Assembly: GCF_018383585.1 (NCBI RefSeq)
Contig: NZ_JAHAMK010000014.1
Location: forward strand, 1-50,694
Source: Microvirga sp. 3-52
GTDB lineage: Bacteria > Pseudomonadota > Alphaproteobacteria > Rhizobiales > Beijerinckiaceae
Reading direction: 5' to 3'
DNA length: 50,694 bases
Each line of letters begins with the position of its first letter. Position 1 is the stretch's first letter. The notes beneath the pieces were generated by a model. It did not search any database. It saw only the letters and a program-made list of their open reading frames with translations, and had not been told where the DNA came from. The position numbers and the translations under genes were made by a program. Positions 33,069-42,940 of the stretch are shown here, piece after piece.

Positions 33069-34382
33069 ATGGCTGGGGCGGGCGAGACGGCGCGGCTGGG
33101 AATGTTCCGGGACCTGTTGAGCGATGCTCACCGGGCGCTCGATCTCCAGTTCGGCTTCGAATTGTGGGACGGCTCGACGATCCCGGCTGATCTGCCGTCC
33201 TATGCCATGCGTCTCGTCATCCGGCGCGAGAGCGTGATCGCCGCCCTCCTGCGCCGCCCGAACCTGGACACGGCACTCAACGCCTATGTGGCGGGGCTCA
33301 TCGATCTCAAGAACGGCACCATCTTCGATCTCGCCTCCCAGCGCCCGCAGAAGGCCGGCAGGCGCCTGAAGGCCTTGAGCAAGCTGAAAGCTCTCAAGAC
33401 CGCGTATCATTTCCTGCGCGCGCCCGCCGACATGCCGCGCCCGCTCGCCCGGGTCGAGGACAAGCCGGACGCCCGCGACGGGAAGCCCCGGACCAACAAG
33501 CAGAACGTCGCCTACCATTACGACGTGTCGAACGAGTTCTACCGGCTCTTCCTCGACCCGGAGATGGTCTATACCTGCGCGTACTTCCAGCCGGACTGGC
33601 ACGACGACATCGCCCGCGCGCAACGGGACAAGCTCGACATGATCTGCCGCAAGCTGCGGCTCAAACCCGGCGAGCGCCTGCTCGACATCGGCTGCGGCTG
33701 GGGGGCGCTCATCTGCCACGCGGCGCAGCATTACGGGGTCAAGGCCACCGGCGTGACGCTCGCCGAGGAGCAGGCCGCGCTGGCGCGGGACAAGGTGCAG
33801 CGCCTCGGGCTGCAGGACCGGGTCGAGGTGCTGGTGAAGGACTTCACCCAGATGGAAGGCGAGTTCGACAAGATCTCGTCCATCGGCATGTTCGAGCATG
33901 TGGGAATCGCCAACCACCCGGCCTATTTCGGCGCCGTGAATCGCCTGCTGCGCCCGCGCGGGCTTTATCTGCATCACACCATCGCACGGCGCGCCAAGCG
34001 CAGCGACAAGGCGTTTCAGAAGCTCAAGCCCGAATACAAGGCGCTCACCCGCTACATCTTCCCCGGCGGTGAGCTCGACCACCTGGGCATGTCCGTTTCC
34101 AACCTGGAACGCCACGGCTTCGAGGTGCATGACGTGGAGGCCTGGCGCGAGCATTATCAGCGCACGACGAGGCTCTGGTGGGAAAGCCTCAATGCCCGCC
34201 GCAAGGAGGCCGAGGCGCTCGTCGGGCCGGAGAAGACCCGTATGTGGCTGCTCTATCTCGCCGGCTGCTCGCTCGCCTTCGAGCGCGCGGCGGTGGGCGT
34301 GAACCAGACATTGGCGTCGAAGCGCGCGCGCGGGCCTTCGGGCCTGCCGCCGACGCGGGCGGATTTGTATCAGCCGCTGTAA
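33069..34382 (+). CDS. cfa: Cyclopropane-fatty-acyl-phospholipid synthase family protein
   Basis: This 437-residue SAM-dependent enzyme transfers a methylene to unsaturated acyl chains of membrane phospholipids. YHYDVSNEFYRLFLDPEMVYTCAYF precedes the SAM site LDIGCGWGAL, and SIGMFEHVG and the C-terminal HYQRTTRLWWESLNAR blocks are characteristic. The N-terminal ~135 residues form the regulatory or lipid-binding domain. GGGGAGG lies just before the ATG at 33069. It follows the ECF41 gene by 82 bp on the same strand, so it could be in the same transcript or have its own promoter. Confidence 0.92.
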   Translation: MAGAGETARLGMFRDLLSDAHRALDLQFGFELWDGSTIPADLPSYAMRLVIRRESVIAALLRRPNLDTALNAYVAGLIDLKNGTIFDLASQRPQKAGRRLKALSKLKALKTAYHFLRAPADMPRPLARVEDKPDARDGKPRTNKQNVAYHYDVSNEFYRLFLDPEMVYTCAYFQPDWHDDIARAQRDKLDMICRKLRLKPGERLLDIGCGWGALICHAAQHYGVKATGVTLAEEQAALARDKVQRLGLQDRVEVLVKDFTQMEGEFDKISSIGMFEHVGIANHPAYFGAVNRLLRPRGLYLHHTIARRAKRSDKAFQKLKPEYKALTRYIFPGGELDHLGMSVSNLERHGFEVHDVEAWREHYQRTTRLWWESLNARRKEAEALVGPEKTRMWLLYLAGCSLAFERAAVGVNQTLASKRARGPSGLPPTRADLYQPL

Positions 34383-34452
34383 TCGAACTCACTCGTCATC
34401 CTGAGTGCCTGGCTCCTGGAGGAAGGCCGTGGAGCGCCGCGCCCTTCCAACC

Positions 34453-34481
34453 GGGATGGCCGGCACAAGGCCGGCCATGAC
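34453..34481. repeat. Partial cloverleaf-family repeat, copy 7 (arm C only)
   Basis: GGGATGGCCGGC-ACAA-GGCCGGCCATGAC is preserved with part of the linker (CGCCGCGCCCTTCC) before it; arm A is missing. It is between the convergent cfa and L,D-transpeptidase genes. Confidence 0.6.
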
Positions 34482-34564
34482 AGCGAGGGAAGCGTATGGT
34501 GAGCCAGGCTCTCGGGATGAGGCTGTAGAGGTACAAAGCTAGATCTCTTAAGCGTCGTCCCCGG

Positions 34565-35071
34565 CTACGGCACCACCACCACCCGCGTGCCCACGCTCAC
34601 CTGATCGTAGAGATGGACGATGTCCTCGTTGAGCATGCGGATGCAGCCGTAGGATGCGTAGGTGCCGATGGAGCCCGGGCGGTTGGTGCCGTGGATGGCA
34701 TATTCGTCGAGATTGAGGGTGAGCGCCCTGGCGCCCATGGGATTGTTCGGGGCACCGCCGGGGATCACGTCGGGCAGGCGCGGGTTGTCGCGCTTGACCT
34801 CGGCCGGCGGCGCCCAGGCGGGCCTGACGTATTTGCCGTCGATCCGCGCCTCGCCGAACCATTGCTTGCCGGGCTTGCCCACCGCCACGCGGTAGCGCAG
34901 GGCCGTGCCGTCGCCGCGCACGTAATAGAGCCGCCGCTCGGCCGTCTTGATGACGATGGTGCCGGGCGACACGCGCCCCTCGAAGGGCACGACCTCCCGG
35001 GCGGACGCGCCGCTGCTTGCGGCGACGACCGCGATGACGGCGGCGATGGCGAATGCGGCGCGCGCGCCCAT
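34565..35071 (-). CDS. L,D-transpeptidase (YkuD domain)
   Basis: This 168-residue secreted protein has a signal peptide (1-24, cleavage after ASA). The YkuD catalytic core follows, with His127 in HGTNRP and nucleophile Cys143 in YASYGCIRM. It should cross-link peptidoglycan stem peptides or attach proteins to them in the periplasm. It is short and has no LysM or other binding domain. The ATG at 35071 has AGGAGG 9 nt upstream; an ATG at 35095 would add eight residues containing that binding site. It faces cfa convergently. Confidence 0.93.
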   Translation of the reverse strand: MGARAAFAIAAVIAVVAASSGASAREVVPFEGRVSPGTIVIKTAERRLYYVRGDGTALRYRVAVGKPGKQWFGEARIDGKYVRPAWAPPAEVKRDNPRLPDVIPGGAPNNPMGARALTLNLDEYAIHGTNRPGSIGTYASYGCIRMLNEDIVHLYDQVSVGTRVVVVP

Positions 35072-35155
35072 GTCTCGAACCCTCCTGCGGAACATGCGTG
35101 AGGGTGAGACGCGAGAGATAAGGCTACGGTTCCAGCCTGGCCTGCCGGTGCAGGC

Positions 35156-35419
35156 TCAGATCACCGGATCCCAGGCCAGCATCCGGTCACGGGCGTCGTG
35201 CGAAACCGGGTGCGGATGGCGGTTCAGCATCCGCGCATGCAGCTGCTTCACCGTGCGGCTGGCGGTCGTGAGGAAGAGGAAGGGCAGGAAGGCGTGGACC
35301 AGGGCCGCCAGGCCCGCGACGAGCAGAGGGCCGGCGAAGCTCAAGGCGACGTTCATGTGCTCAAAATAGCTCTCACCCGCGGATTCCGGATGATCGGTGA
35401 AAAGACGCTTCAAGGCCAT
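35156..35419 (-). CDS. DUF6356 family small membrane protein
   Basis: This 87-residue protein begins MALKRLFTDHPESAGESYFEHM, contains a hydrophobic helix pair (about 25-50) and ends with an Arg/His-rich tail, matching the DUF6356 family of Alphaproteobacteria. No function is known. AGGAGC lies 7 nt before the ATG at 35419. The frame stays open upstream to 35494 but without a binding site. It lies between the acs and L,D-transpeptidase genes on the same strand. Confidence 0.75.
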   Translation of the reverse strand: MALKRLFTDHPESAGESYFEHMNVALSFAGPLLVAGLAALVHAFLPFLFLTTASRTVKQLHARMLNRHPHPVSHDARDRMLAWDPVI

Positions 35420-35570
35420 GGAACGGGCTCCTGGAAGAACGGGCTCGACCCTACTCTTCGAGCACGAGGAGCTCAACGGCGTTCCTCCGGCCAAGGTGTG
35501 CGTCCTGGCACGTCACGGGCGTTCATCGGACGCCGTCAATCGTGCTTCACGATGGCTTCGTGCAAAGAAG

Positions 35571-35593
35571 ATGGCCGGGATCGTCCCGGCCAT
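35571..35593. repeat. Partial cloverleaf-family palindrome, copy 8
   Basis: ATGGCCGGGA and TCCCGGCCAT form a perfect 10-bp stem over TCG, the arm C word only. It sits just past the acs stop (35622) on the minus strand, where it could serve as a 3' hairpin. Confidence 0.55.
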
Positions 35594-35621
35594 CCTGTCC
35601 ATGCTTTGCATCGCGTTCGGC

Positions 35622-37580
<1,959 letters not shown>

Positions 37581-37768
37581 GGCGCTTCTCCCAGACGCTT
37601 GCCTGATGGATTTAGGTCTAGATTTACGGAAAGAGAGAGGGTCGGGGCAAGCGGGACGGGATCGGACTTTGGTCGCTGATGGTTTTTGGCGGCCATGAGG
37701 GGAAGAGCGTCATCCCGGGGCTGCGGAGCAGAACCCGGGATCGGCCCGGGGACGGGGCGCTTCTCCTC

Positions 37769-37877
37769 CGTCATCACCGGCCTTGTGCCGGTGATCCCGA
37801 TTGCTGGGGGCGCTGCGCTTTTCTGATCGGGATGGCCGGGACTGATCCCCGGAACAAGTCCGGGGACGGCCATGACG
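37769..37877. repeat. Cloverleaf-like palindromic repeat, copy 9 (forward, expanded arm C)
   Basis: Arm A (CACCGGC/GCCGGTG) and the GCGCTGCGCTTTT linker are intact. Arm C is interrupted: GGCCGGGA is followed by an extra nested hairpin (TCCCCGG/CCGGGGA) before GGCCATGACG. The extra hairpin makes this copy longer than the others. Confidence 0.8.
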
Positions 37878-37883
37878 GAGTGG

Positions 37884-37982
37884 GTGTCATCCCCGGCGCA
37901 CGCAGTGCGGGAAGGGGATCCCTCACGCGCTTGGGATCATGGATTCCCTTCGCCTCCGCCGCCCTCCGGCCGGGAACGACAC
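37884..37982. repeat. GTCATCCCCGGC-type intergenic repeat, copy 1
   Basis: It starts GTGTCATCCCCGGCGCACGC, has the inner words GAAGGGGATCC and GGATTCCCTTC as inverted repeats, and ends GGCCGGGAACGACAC. It is related to 38891-38989 and lies back-to-back with a cloverleaf-like repeat. Confidence 0.7.
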
Positions 37983-38129
37983 CGCGGTCTTACAGCCCGT
38001 CCATCCGGCACGTTCCGTCTCGTCTGCGCCTGATCGCGAGGAATCATCGGCTATCCGGCAAAGAGGAGCCGCCGCCTCATCCGATCCGCCTCATCAAGCC
38101 GGGCGGATCCATGAAGGGCATGATCAGAA

Positions 38130-38372
38130 TTACGGCCTCCGCCTGAGCCGGTTGCAGGCGGCAGAGACGGCGGCAAACAGGAGGCTTCCGGCGAGGGCGC
38201 CGAGCCCTGCATCCGTGAGAGCGTGCATGAACGGGCTATCCTGGAAGAACCATCCATCGTTGGACGCGTGAGACACGTACCCCACCATGCCGCCCAGGGT
38301 CCCGAGCATGGCTCCGTAACGGGCGAGTTGGGCCGTGTCCCATGGCTTCGTCGGAGGCAGGTTCCTATCCAT
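38130..38372 (-). CDS. Hypothetical small membrane protein
   Basis: This is an open frame of 80 residues with an ATG preceded by GTAGGG at 7 nt. It has two moderately hydrophobic segments, about 19-34 (YGAMLGTLGGMVGYV) and 52-71 (ALTDAGLGALAGSLLFAAVS), and ends CNRLRRRP. I recognise no family. It lies in a repeat-rich region and could be strain-specific or spurious. Confidence 0.45.
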   Translation of the reverse strand: MDRNLPPTKPWDTAQLARYGAMLGTLGGMVGYVSHASNDGWFFQDSPFMHALTDAGLGALAGSLLFAAVSAACNRLRRRP

Positions 38373-38577
38373 CGCCGAGCCCTACAGCCTGAGCCCTTGC
38401 CGGTCCAGACAGGTTCAAGAGGTTCGTGCCGACTCGAGGCTTTTGACCGCCTCGCCCTTCAGGTTCCAGGATGCACCGGACGGTCACCCGCCGCCTCATC
38501 TCCGACTTGGCGTTGTCGGAAAACCTTCTTGCAAACTTGCAAAGACAGCCGCCGTGCAATCGATTACACGTCGCAGA

Positions 38578-38733
38578 ATGAACGATCGTGACCATACAAC
38601 GCGCCTAAGGCTGGAGAGCATCGAGGCTCGCCTGACCCGTCACCACAGGACGACCCGGCTCAGTCTGATGCTGCTTTCCACCATCGGGGTCGTGGCGCTT
38701 GCTCTCCTGGGCTACATCATCACCCGCCTCTAG
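38578..38733 (+). CDS. Hypothetical single-pass small membrane protein
   Basis: This is an open frame of 51 residues with a charged N-terminal half (TTRLRLESIEARLTRHHR) and one hydrophobic helix at about 29-48 (SLMLLSTIGVVALALLGYII). The helix plus positive-inside charges argue for a real small protein. The binding site is weak and no homologue is recognised. The double-hairpin repeat begins right after its stop. Confidence 0.4.
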   Translation: MNDRDHTTRLRLESIEARLTRHHRTTRLSLMLLSTIGVVALALLGYIITRL

Positions 38734-38734
38734 A

Positions 38735-38838
38735 GCATCGGACCCAAAAGTGGACTTGCACTTTTGGGATTGATCCGATGCTTCCTCCTTTGGTGAGCGC
38801 ATCGTCAGGTGCGCGAAAACCGGATCCACTTTTCACGA
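38735..38838. repeat. Double-hairpin intergenic repeat (GCATCGG/AAAAGTGGA type)
   Basis: The first hairpin spans GCATCGGA (38735-38742) to TCCGATGC (38774-38781), with inner CCCAAAAGTG/CACTTTTGGG. The second part contains GCATCGTCAGGTGCGCG and ACCGGATCCACTTTT. The plan and key words match 17425-17522. Confidence 0.7.
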
Positions 38839-38843
38839 GCGCG

Positions 38844-38894
38844 ACACCCACCACGTCATGGCCGGGACACGCCCGGCCATGACGTGGTGGGTGT
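38844..38894. repeat. Cloverleaf-family palindrome, copy 10 (long hairpin)
   Basis: Two perfectly complementary 23-bp arms (38844-38866 and 38872-38894) flank ACACG. The arms contain CACGTCATGGCCGGG. It lacks arm A and the linker, and is followed directly by the element at 38891 with 4 bp shared. Confidence 0.75.
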
Positions 38895-38989
38895 CATCCC
38901 CGGCGAGCCGCAGGCGAGGGAAGGGGATCCACTCACATGATTGCTAGGGATTCCCTTCCCCTCCGCTGCGCGGCCTTCCGGGAATGACA
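38891..38989. repeat. GTCATCCCCGGC-type intergenic repeat, copy 2
   Basis: GTGTCATCCCCGGCGAGCCG begins this copy; GAAGGGGATCC and GGGATTCCCTTCCCC are inner inverted words, and GGCCTTCCGGGAATGAC ends it. It stops 8 bp before the EVE gene's stop codon. Confidence 0.7.
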
Positions 38990-38996
38990 AGGAAAG

Positions 38997-39410
38997 TTAC
39001 AGCCCGCCCATCCGGCACACGATCGCCCATTCCTCGTCCGTCACCGGCTGCACCGAGAGGCGGGAATTATTGACCAGGATCATCTTTTCGAGGCCGGGCT
39101 GCTTCTTGATGTCGTCCAGCGTCACGGGCTTGGGGAACGGCTTCACCGCCCTGATGTCGACCATACCGAACTTGCCCGTCGCGTCCGTGTGGTCGGGGTA
39201 GTATTCCCTGATCACCTCGACGACACCGACGACCGCCTTGCCCTCGTTGGAATGATAGAAGAAGCCCTGTTCCCCCTTTTTCATGGCTATCAGGTTCTGC
39301 TTGGCCACGTGGTTGCGCACGCCGTTCCAGTGGGTGCCCTTGTCGCCTTCCGCCACTTGGGCATCCCACGACCAGACGGAGGGTTCGGATTTGTAGAGCC
39401 AGTAGGCCAT
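38997..39410 (-). CDS. EVE domain-containing protein
   Basis: This 137-residue protein is a complete stand-alone EVE domain, related to eukaryotic THYN1. It shows WLYKSEPSVWSWD, THWNGVRNHVAKQNL, KGEQGFFYHSNEGKAVVGVVEV and DIRAVKPFPKPVTLDDIK. EVE folds bind modified bases in DNA or RNA; the natural ligand is unknown. It is the last gene of the tsaD-gpsA-EVE order seen in related genomes; a possible YCII-family gene sometimes found there is absent. Confidence 0.9.
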   Translation of the reverse strand: MAYWLYKSEPSVWSWDAQVAEGDKGTHWNGVRNHVAKQNLIAMKKGEQGFFYHSNEGKAVVGVVEVIREYYPDHTDATGKFGMVDIRAVKPFPKPVTLDDIKKQPGLEKMILVNNSRLSVQPVTDEEWAIVCRMGGL

Positions 39411-39434
39411 CGACGCGTACTCTTCTTTAGTGCT

Positions 39435-39479
39435 GCATGATCATGCCGGAAAACCGGTATCCGCTTTTTCGGATCATGC
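39435..39479. repeat. GCATGATC palindromic repeat
   Basis: GCATGATC (39435-39442) and GATCATGC (39472-39479) are inverted repeats. The interior has CCGGAAAACCGG and a CGCTTTTTCGG word. It is related in style to the double-hairpin repeats. It lies in the 69-bp gap between gpsA and the EVE gene, reaching the gpsA stop. Confidence 0.6.
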
Positions 39480-40475
39480 TCAGTGCTCGGACTTGATGGG
39501 ACGGTTCATGAGCGCATCGACCGCCTGATCGAGGGTCCATGCGCCGGACAGGACCTGCTCGACGGCTTCCGCGATCGGCATGTCGATGCTCTTCGCCCGC
39601 GCGAGCGTCACCAGGGCGCTGGCGGTGGCGGCGCCCTCCACCAGCTTGCCGCCGGCGGCCTCTGCGACGCTCATCCCCTGGCCGAGGCGCTGGCCGAAGG
39701 CGAAGTTGCGGGAATGGGCCGAGGAGCAGGTGAGCACCAGATCGCCGAGCCCCGAGAGCCCCATCAGGGTCTCGGGCGTGCCGCCATAGGCGCGGGCGAA
39801 GCGCAGGAGCTCGGCGAAGCCGCGGGCGATCAGCGCCGCCTTGGCGCTCTCGCCCAGGCCTTTTCCGGCCACAGCCCCGCAGGCGATGGCGAGAACGTTC
39901 TTGGCCGCGCCGCCGATCTCGACGCCGCGCACGTCGCCTCGGTGATAGACGCGAAGCGTCGGGCCGGAGAGGGTCGTCGCGAGGTCTTCGGCCAGAGCCG
40001 CGTCCCGGCAGGCGAGCGTCACGGCGGTGGGCAGGCCGCGCGCCACGTCGTCGGCGAAGCTGGGCCCTGAGAGCACGGCCACGGGCGAGCCGGGACGCAC
40101 TTCTTCCACCACGTCGCAGAGAAAGGCGCCGCTCCCCCGCTCGATTCCCTTGGCGCAGAGGACCAGCGGCGACCCGGCCGGCAGGACGGCGGCCAGCGCC
40201 GCGCTCATCTCCCGCGTGGTCTGCGCAGGCGTGACGAGAAGCACGGCGCGCGCGGAACCCAGATCGTCCAGGGCGGCGGTCGGACGGATGCGATCATGGA
40301 GTTTCACGCCGGGCAGGAAGCGCTCGTTGCTTCGCGTCGCTGCGAGCGTTGCGGCGTGCTCGGACGAGCGCATCCAGAGCACCACGTCGTTGCCCGCGCT
40401 AGCCGCTGCATTGGCGAGCGCCGTTCCCCAGGCGCCCGCTCCGGCGATGCCGATGGTTTGGACCTGTGCCTTCAT
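39480..40475 (-). CDS. gpsA: Glycerol-3-phosphate dehydrogenase [NAD(P)+]
   Basis: This 331-residue enzyme reduces dihydroxyacetone phosphate to sn-glycerol 3-phosphate for phospholipid synthesis. The nucleotide-binding loop GAGAWGTALA is at 12-21. The catalytic lysine is in EIGGAAKNVLAIACG, followed by GLSGLGDLVLTCSS and the substrate segment ARGFAELLRFA. The ATG at 40475 gives the standard N-terminus. It lies downstream of tsaD on the same strand, separated by a cloverleaf-like repeat. Confidence 0.96.
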   Translation of the reverse strand: MKAQVQTIGIAGAGAWGTALANAAASAGNDVVLWMRSSEHAATLAATRSNERFLPGVKLHDRIRPTAALDDLGSARAVLLVTPAQTTREMSAALAAVLPAGSPLVLCAKGIERGSGAFLCDVVEEVRPGSPVAVLSGPSFADDVARGLPTAVTLACRDAALAEDLATTLSGPTLRVYHRGDVRGVEIGGAAKNVLAIACGAVAGKGLGESAKAALIARGFAELLRFARAYGGTPETLMGLSGLGDLVLTCSSAHSRNFAFGQRLGQGMSVAEAAGGKLVEGAATASALVTLARAKSIDMPIAEAVEQVLSGAWTLDQAVDALMNRPIKSEH

Positions 40476-40537
40476 GTCGGAGACTGCCGGTCGGTGCTTC
40501 GCCGCTCCTCAAGATCGGGTCGGATACTCCCCGCTTT

Positions 40538-40627
40538 CGTCATCACCGGCCCTGTGCCGGTGATCCCGATCCAAAAAGCACGGCGCCTCACGGAATCGGG
40601 ATGGCCGGGACAAGCCCGGCCATGACG
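40538..40627. repeat. Cloverleaf-like palindromic repeat, copy 11 (forward)
   Basis: CGTCAT, arm A (CACCGGC/GCCGGTG), ATCCCGAT, an AGCACGGCGCCTCACG-type linker, ATCGGGAT, arm C (GGCCGGG/CCCGGCC) and ATGACG are all present. It is between tsaD and gpsA, 47 bp from the tsaD stop. Confidence 0.88.
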
Positions 40628-40673
40628 GGGGAGGAGCCGGAGGTCGGTGAGAGAATCTCTCAAGGCGACCATG

Positions 40674-41729
40674 TCACGCCTTCGCTCCGGCCTCGTCGCG
40701 GCTGGTATCCAGCGGCCAGCGGGCGCGGGCCGGGGCCGCGATGTCGTCGATCAGGCCGAGGCGCATGCGCTCGAGGCCCGCCCAGGCGATCATGGCGCCG
40801 TTGTCGCCGCACAGATGCAGCGGCGGCGCGACGAGCTTGAGGCCGGATTCAACGGCGAGCCGCTGAAGCCCCTGGCGCATGCCCTGGTTCGCCGCCACGC
40901 CGCCCGCCACCACCAGCGCCGTCGGGTGGCCCGCAATCTCCCGGAAGGCGCGCAGCCCCACGCGGGTGCGGTCGACCACCACGTCCACGATGGCGGCCTG
41001 GAAGCCGGCGCAGAGATCGGAGACGTCGCTGGCGGTCAGCGGCGCGATCCTTTCCGCCTCGATCCGCACAGCGGTCTTGAGGCCGGACAGCGAGAAATTG
41101 GGTTCCGCCCGCCCCTGCATGGGACGGGGGAAGGCGAAACGCTCCGGATTGCCCTTGGCCGCCTCCTGCTCCACATGCGGCCCGCCGGGATAGGGGAGGC
41201 CCAGCATCTTGGCGACCTTGTCGAAGGCCTCGCCGATGGCGTCGTCGATGGTGGTGCCGAGCCGCACGTAATCGCCGACGCCGCGCACGGCCACGAGCTG
41301 GGTGTGCCCGCCGGAGGCGAGCAGAAGCAAGTACGGGAAGCCGATGCCGTCGGTGAGGCGCGCGGTGAGCGCGTGGGCCTCGAGATGGTTCACCGCCATC
41401 AGGGGCTTGCGGGTGACGAGCGCGATGGCTTTCGCCGTGGTGAGCCCCACCAGCACGCCGCCGATCAGGCCGGGGCCCGCTGCCACGGCGATCCCGTCGA
41501 GATCCTTCACGGAGCAGTTGGCGCTTTTCAGCGCGCGGGCGATGAGCCGGTCGATCACCTCCACATGGGCGCGGGCCGCGATCTCCGGCACGACACCGCC
41601 GTAGCGGGCGTGTTCGGCGATCTGGCTCAGGACCTCGTTGGAGAGGATCTCACCGCGTCCGTCGAAGCCGACGTCGACCACGGCGGCCGCGGTCTCGTCG
41701 CAGGTGGTCTCGATGCCTAGAATGCGCAT
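40674..41729 (-). CDS. tsaD: tRNA N6-adenosine threonylcarbamoyltransferase TsaD
   Basis: This 351-residue ASKHA-fold protein transfers the threonylcarbamoyl group to A37 of ANN-decoding tRNAs. It starts with the phosphate loop [14 protein letters not shown]. The metal site is His115 and His119 in [25 protein letters not shown] and SLSGLKTA are the remaining family blocks. The start ATG at 41729 is the conserved one, though the binding site is poor. It is divergent from hemC, with 284 bp between containing a dispersed repeat. Confidence 0.97.
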   Translation of the reverse strand: MRILGIETTCDETAAAVVDVGFDGRGEILSNEVLSQIAEHARYGGVVPEIAARAHVEVIDRLIARALKSANCSVKDLDGIAVAAGPGLIGGVLVGLTTAKAIALVTRKPLMAVNHLEAHALTARLTDGIGFPYLLLLASGGHTQLVAVRGVGDYVRLGTTIDDAIGEAFDKVAKMLGLPYPGGPHVEQEAAKGNPERFAFPRPMQGRAEPNFSLSGLKTAVRIEAERIAPLTASDVSDLCAGFQAAIVDVVVDRTRVGLRAFREIAGHPTALVVAGGVAANQGMRQGLQRLAVESGLKLVAPPLHLCGDNGAMIAWAGLERMRLGLIDDIAAPARARWPLDTSRDEAGAKA

Positions 41730-41864
41730 GGTCGTCGGCCGCTCGATTAAGGTGTTGTCCGGGCTTCCGGCCCGACGCTCCTCCCCCTATAGTCCGCCGC
41801 GCCGCACAAGATCAAACGTGATCAAAGGCGAATATTGTTTTTGGCTTGTCTGACACAACGCCGG

Positions 41865-41965
41865 CCTCATCCTGAGGAGGTCGCGAAAGCGACCGTCTCG
41901 AAGGAGGATCCAGAGAGTACTGGAGGCGCCTCGTCCTTCGAGACGCTTCGCTCCTCAGGATAAGG
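41865..41965. repeat. CATCCTGAGG-type intergenic repeat in hemC/tsaD divergent region
   Basis: CCTCATCCTGAGGAGG and CTCCTCAGGATAAGG are inverted ends. GGTCGCGAAAGCGACC is a hairpin near the left end, and CGTCTCGAAGGA / TCCTTCGAGACG are inner inverted words. I recognise the pattern as common between genes in Rhizobiales; it is the only copy in this window. It lies 49 bp before hemC. Confidence 0.75.
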
Positions 41966-42013
41966 CTGAAGGTGAGTTTCGTCAGAAACCTTTGATTGGA
42001 GAACCCAGCCAGA

Positions 42014-42940
42014 ATGGCCTCTTCCCCCACCCTGGTCATCGGTACGCGAGGCAGCCCCTTGGCCCTCGCGCAGGCTCACGAGACGCAAGACAGGCTGGTC
42101 GCCGCCCATGGCTGGACCGTGGAGCACCTGCCCCTGTCGGTCATCAAGACCACGGGCGATGCCATCCAGGATCGGCCCCTCTCGGAGGCCGGCGGCAAGG
42201 GGCTCTTCACCAAGGAACTCGACATCGCGCTGCTCGAAGGCTCCATCGACCTTGCGGTCCATTCCGCCAAGGACCTGCCGACGACCCTGCCGGAGGGCAT
42301 CGTCATCGCCGGCTTCCTGCCCCGCGAGGACGTGCGCGATGCCTTCATCAGCCATCGCTTCGAGAGCCTGAACGATCTGCCGCAAGGAGCCGTCGTGGGC
42401 TCCGCCTCCCTGCGGCGGCAGGCGCAGGTGCGCCGGTTGCGGCCGGATCTCCAGGTGACGCTCCTGCGCGGCAACGTGCAGACGCGGCTCGCCAAGCTCG
42501 AGCGCGGCGAGGTCGACGCGACACTCCTCGCCATGGCGGGCCTGCGCCGCCTCGGGCTCACCGATCACGTGACGACCGTTCTCGAGACGGAGGACTTCCT
42601 CCCGGCCGTGGGGCAGGGCGCCATCGCGGTCGCGATCCGCGCCGAGGACGAGCGGGTGCGCCAAGCGCTTCACCCCATCCTCGACGGGCCGACCGGCCAG
42701 GCGCTCGCCGCCGAACGGGCCTTCCTCACCATCCTCGACGGCTCCTGCCGCACGCCCATCGCGGGCCACGCGCGGCTGATCGGCGGGGAGCTCGAAATCC
42801 GCGGTCTCGTGCTGCGCCCGGACGGGTCCGAGAGCCTGGAGGCCGTTCGCCGCGGCTCGCCCGACGACGCGGTGGCGCTCGGGCGCGAGGCCGGCTCGGA
42901 GCTGCGCGCCCGCATGCCGGCCGACTTCTTGAAAGCCTGA
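42014..42940 (+). CDS. hemC: Hydroxymethylbilane synthase (porphobilinogen deaminase)
   Basis: This 308-residue enzyme joins four porphobilinogen units to hydroxymethylbilane in tetrapyrrole synthesis. The catalytic Asp87 lies in HSAKDLP, substrate arginines in GSASLRRQAQ and RGNVQTRL, and the dipyrromethane cofactor attaches to Cys245 in LDGSCRTPIAG. The start is ATG 42014 (MASSPTLVIGTRGSPLALAQ); the frame extends to a TTG at 41996 without support. Its stop overlaps the hemD start by one base (TGATG). Confidence 0.97.
   Translation: MASSPTLVIGTRGSPLALAQAHETQDRLVAAHGWTVEHLPLSVIKTTGDAIQDRPLSEAGGKGLFTKELDIALLEGSIDLAVHSAKDLPTTLPEGIVIAGFLPREDVRDAFISHRFESLNDLPQGAVVGSASLRRQAQVRRLRPDLQVTLLRGNVQTRLAKLERGEVDATLLAMAGLRRLGLTDHVTTVLETEDFLPAVGQGAIAVAIRAEDERVRQALHPILDGPTGQALAAERAFLTILDGSCRTPIAGHARLIGGELEIRGLVLRPDGSESLEAVRRGSPDDAVALGREAGSELRARMPADFLKA

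Larger units (their letters stand above)
37581..38129. other. Gene-poor region dominated by intergenic repeats
   Basis: This 549-bp stretch between acs and the small ORF at 38130 contains no convincing gene. It holds a full cloverleaf-like repeat (37769-37877) directly followed by a GTCATCCCCGGC-type element (37884-37982). The remainder shows no clear promoter or coding bias. Confidence 0.7.
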
